A DNA stretch of 64,000 nucleotides, taken from the NCBI GenBank assembly GCA_009691845.1, contig SIAJ01000012.1, positions 34,314 through 98,313 of the forward strand. The letters are read 5' to 3'. Made by a program: the position numbers and the translations under genes. Shown one piece after another: positions 63,554 to 64,000 of the stretch (the stretch's first letter is position 1; each line of letters begins with the position of its first letter). Below the pieces are notes generated by a model that saw only the letters and a list, made by a program, of their open reading frames with translations, searched no databases and was not told the origin of the DNA. The stretch comes from Gemmataceae bacterium (lineage in GTDB: Bacteria > Planctomycetota > Planctomycetia > Gemmatales > Gemmataceae).

Positions 63554-64000
63554 GGCAATTCTCTGTAGGGCCGTTCCGATCAGTCTACTTGATTACACAA
63601 CCGCTCAACAAGTAAGCTTGATCGCAGTTCCGTAGCACAATCGTCTCGGTTGTATTTTTGCACGCACAACCCTACCCAGGTTTTCCGATCGCACTCACCA
63701 GTCGTTCGCGCAACGCCGAGGGTGCGTCCACACCCAGTCGATTCAAAAAGTCGAGGTGGTTCGAATCGGCACATCGAGCGGCACCACGCGATTGGGCTCC
63801 ACGATGTGCAATGTTCCGGCCAAGGCGTTTGGCACGCTAGTGCTATGTCATAGCTTAGGAACCCAGGCGAAATAAGTTCCCGACTCCACCCCGTGTGGCA
63901 AAGACAGTTGCATTCGCCGCGGCTCGCAAAGCAAGCGTCTGTTTTCAGTCCAACGGACTGAAGACAAAAACGATCGAATCTCCATAACGTAGGAGGTTGC
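63554..64000. other. Right-hand end of the window, no supported gene
   Basis: About 450 bp. Open frames on both strands are short and lack ribosome-binding sites. A hairpin GTTTTCAGTCC/GGACTGAAGAC (63941-63965) is present near the end and resembles the small one near 16646. A gene may begin beyond the edge. Confidence 0.4.

Noticed and set aside
1..64000. CRISPR array, tRNA, rRNA, prophage or classical insertion sequence
   Set aside because: No spaced direct repeats, no cloverleaf sequences noticed, no transposase, integrase or phage genes seen. The repeats found are single hairpins.

Overview
The window is chromosomal DNA of a planctomycete, most likely order Gemmatales (Gemmata/Zavarzinella-like). 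I infer this from the gene families, not from a search: a DUF1559 protein with a prepilin-type N-terminus, a DUF1501 protein, a CxPSR-type sulfatase, a ThuA-domain protein, PQQ-propeller and Kelch proteins, a TolB/TPR-fused Ser/Thr kinase, a pirin and a bacterial alpha-2-macroglobulin. The DNA is GC-rich and most genes stand alone or in pairs. I saw no rRNA, tRNA, CRISPR array, phage, integrase or transposase gene.

Layout. 0-8 kb: an ABC-F ATPase cut by the left edge, a DUF5117-type zinc metalloprotease, trpA, a POT peptide transporter and a Tat-exported deacetylase-like protein. 8-8.7 kb: a two-gene module in which both genes carry frameshifts. 8.7-15.5 kb: acetyl-CoA synthetase, pirin, an SGSH-like sulfatase and an overlapping pair of LarA-like and DUF4380 genes. 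15.4-19 kb: a glycosidase remnant, a repeat-rich gap and a Ser/Thr kinase with two in-frame TAG codons. 19.6-25.4 kb: a caspase-fold protein lacking both catalytic residues, thymidine phosphorylase, a DUF1501 protein, a Hint-domain lipoprotein, a small secreted-protein gene with a stop in its signal peptide and a zinc-ribbon protein. 25.6-36.2 kb: a 1,189-residue PQQ protein, a MoxR ATPase with a secreted esterase, and alpha-2-macroglobulin. 36.5-44.3 kb: an RTX remnant, a thioredoxin/CxxCH/PDZ fusion, a DUF47-PiT phosphate uptake pair, cysC, a hydrolase-fold protein without its serine, a methyltransferase and an unknown protein. 44.5-52 kb: an OPT transporter and an RND efflux pair. 52-64 kb: ThuA, Kelch, DUF1559, a probable Fur-controlled hemP unit, a 1.2-kilo-residue membrane protein, a 34-residue basic protein, YebC, two unknown secreted proteins and a TatD-like hydrolase.

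Two themes run through the window. First, long near-perfect inverted repeats (arms of about 13-31 bp) sit in the gaps, several in recognisable families that recur at distant points; some are at convergent gene ends and look like bidirectional terminators, while one lies inside the RND operon and one abuts the end of a truncated RTX gene. Second, there is localised gene decay (frameshifts or in-frame stops in the two-gene module, the kinase, the glycosidase, a small secreted-protein gene and the RTX fragment) next to very long intact genes, together with three proteins that keep an enzyme fold but have lost catalytic residues (caspase-like, esterase-like, phosphatase-like). The most promising lead for an undescribed system is the two-gene module at 7968-8712.
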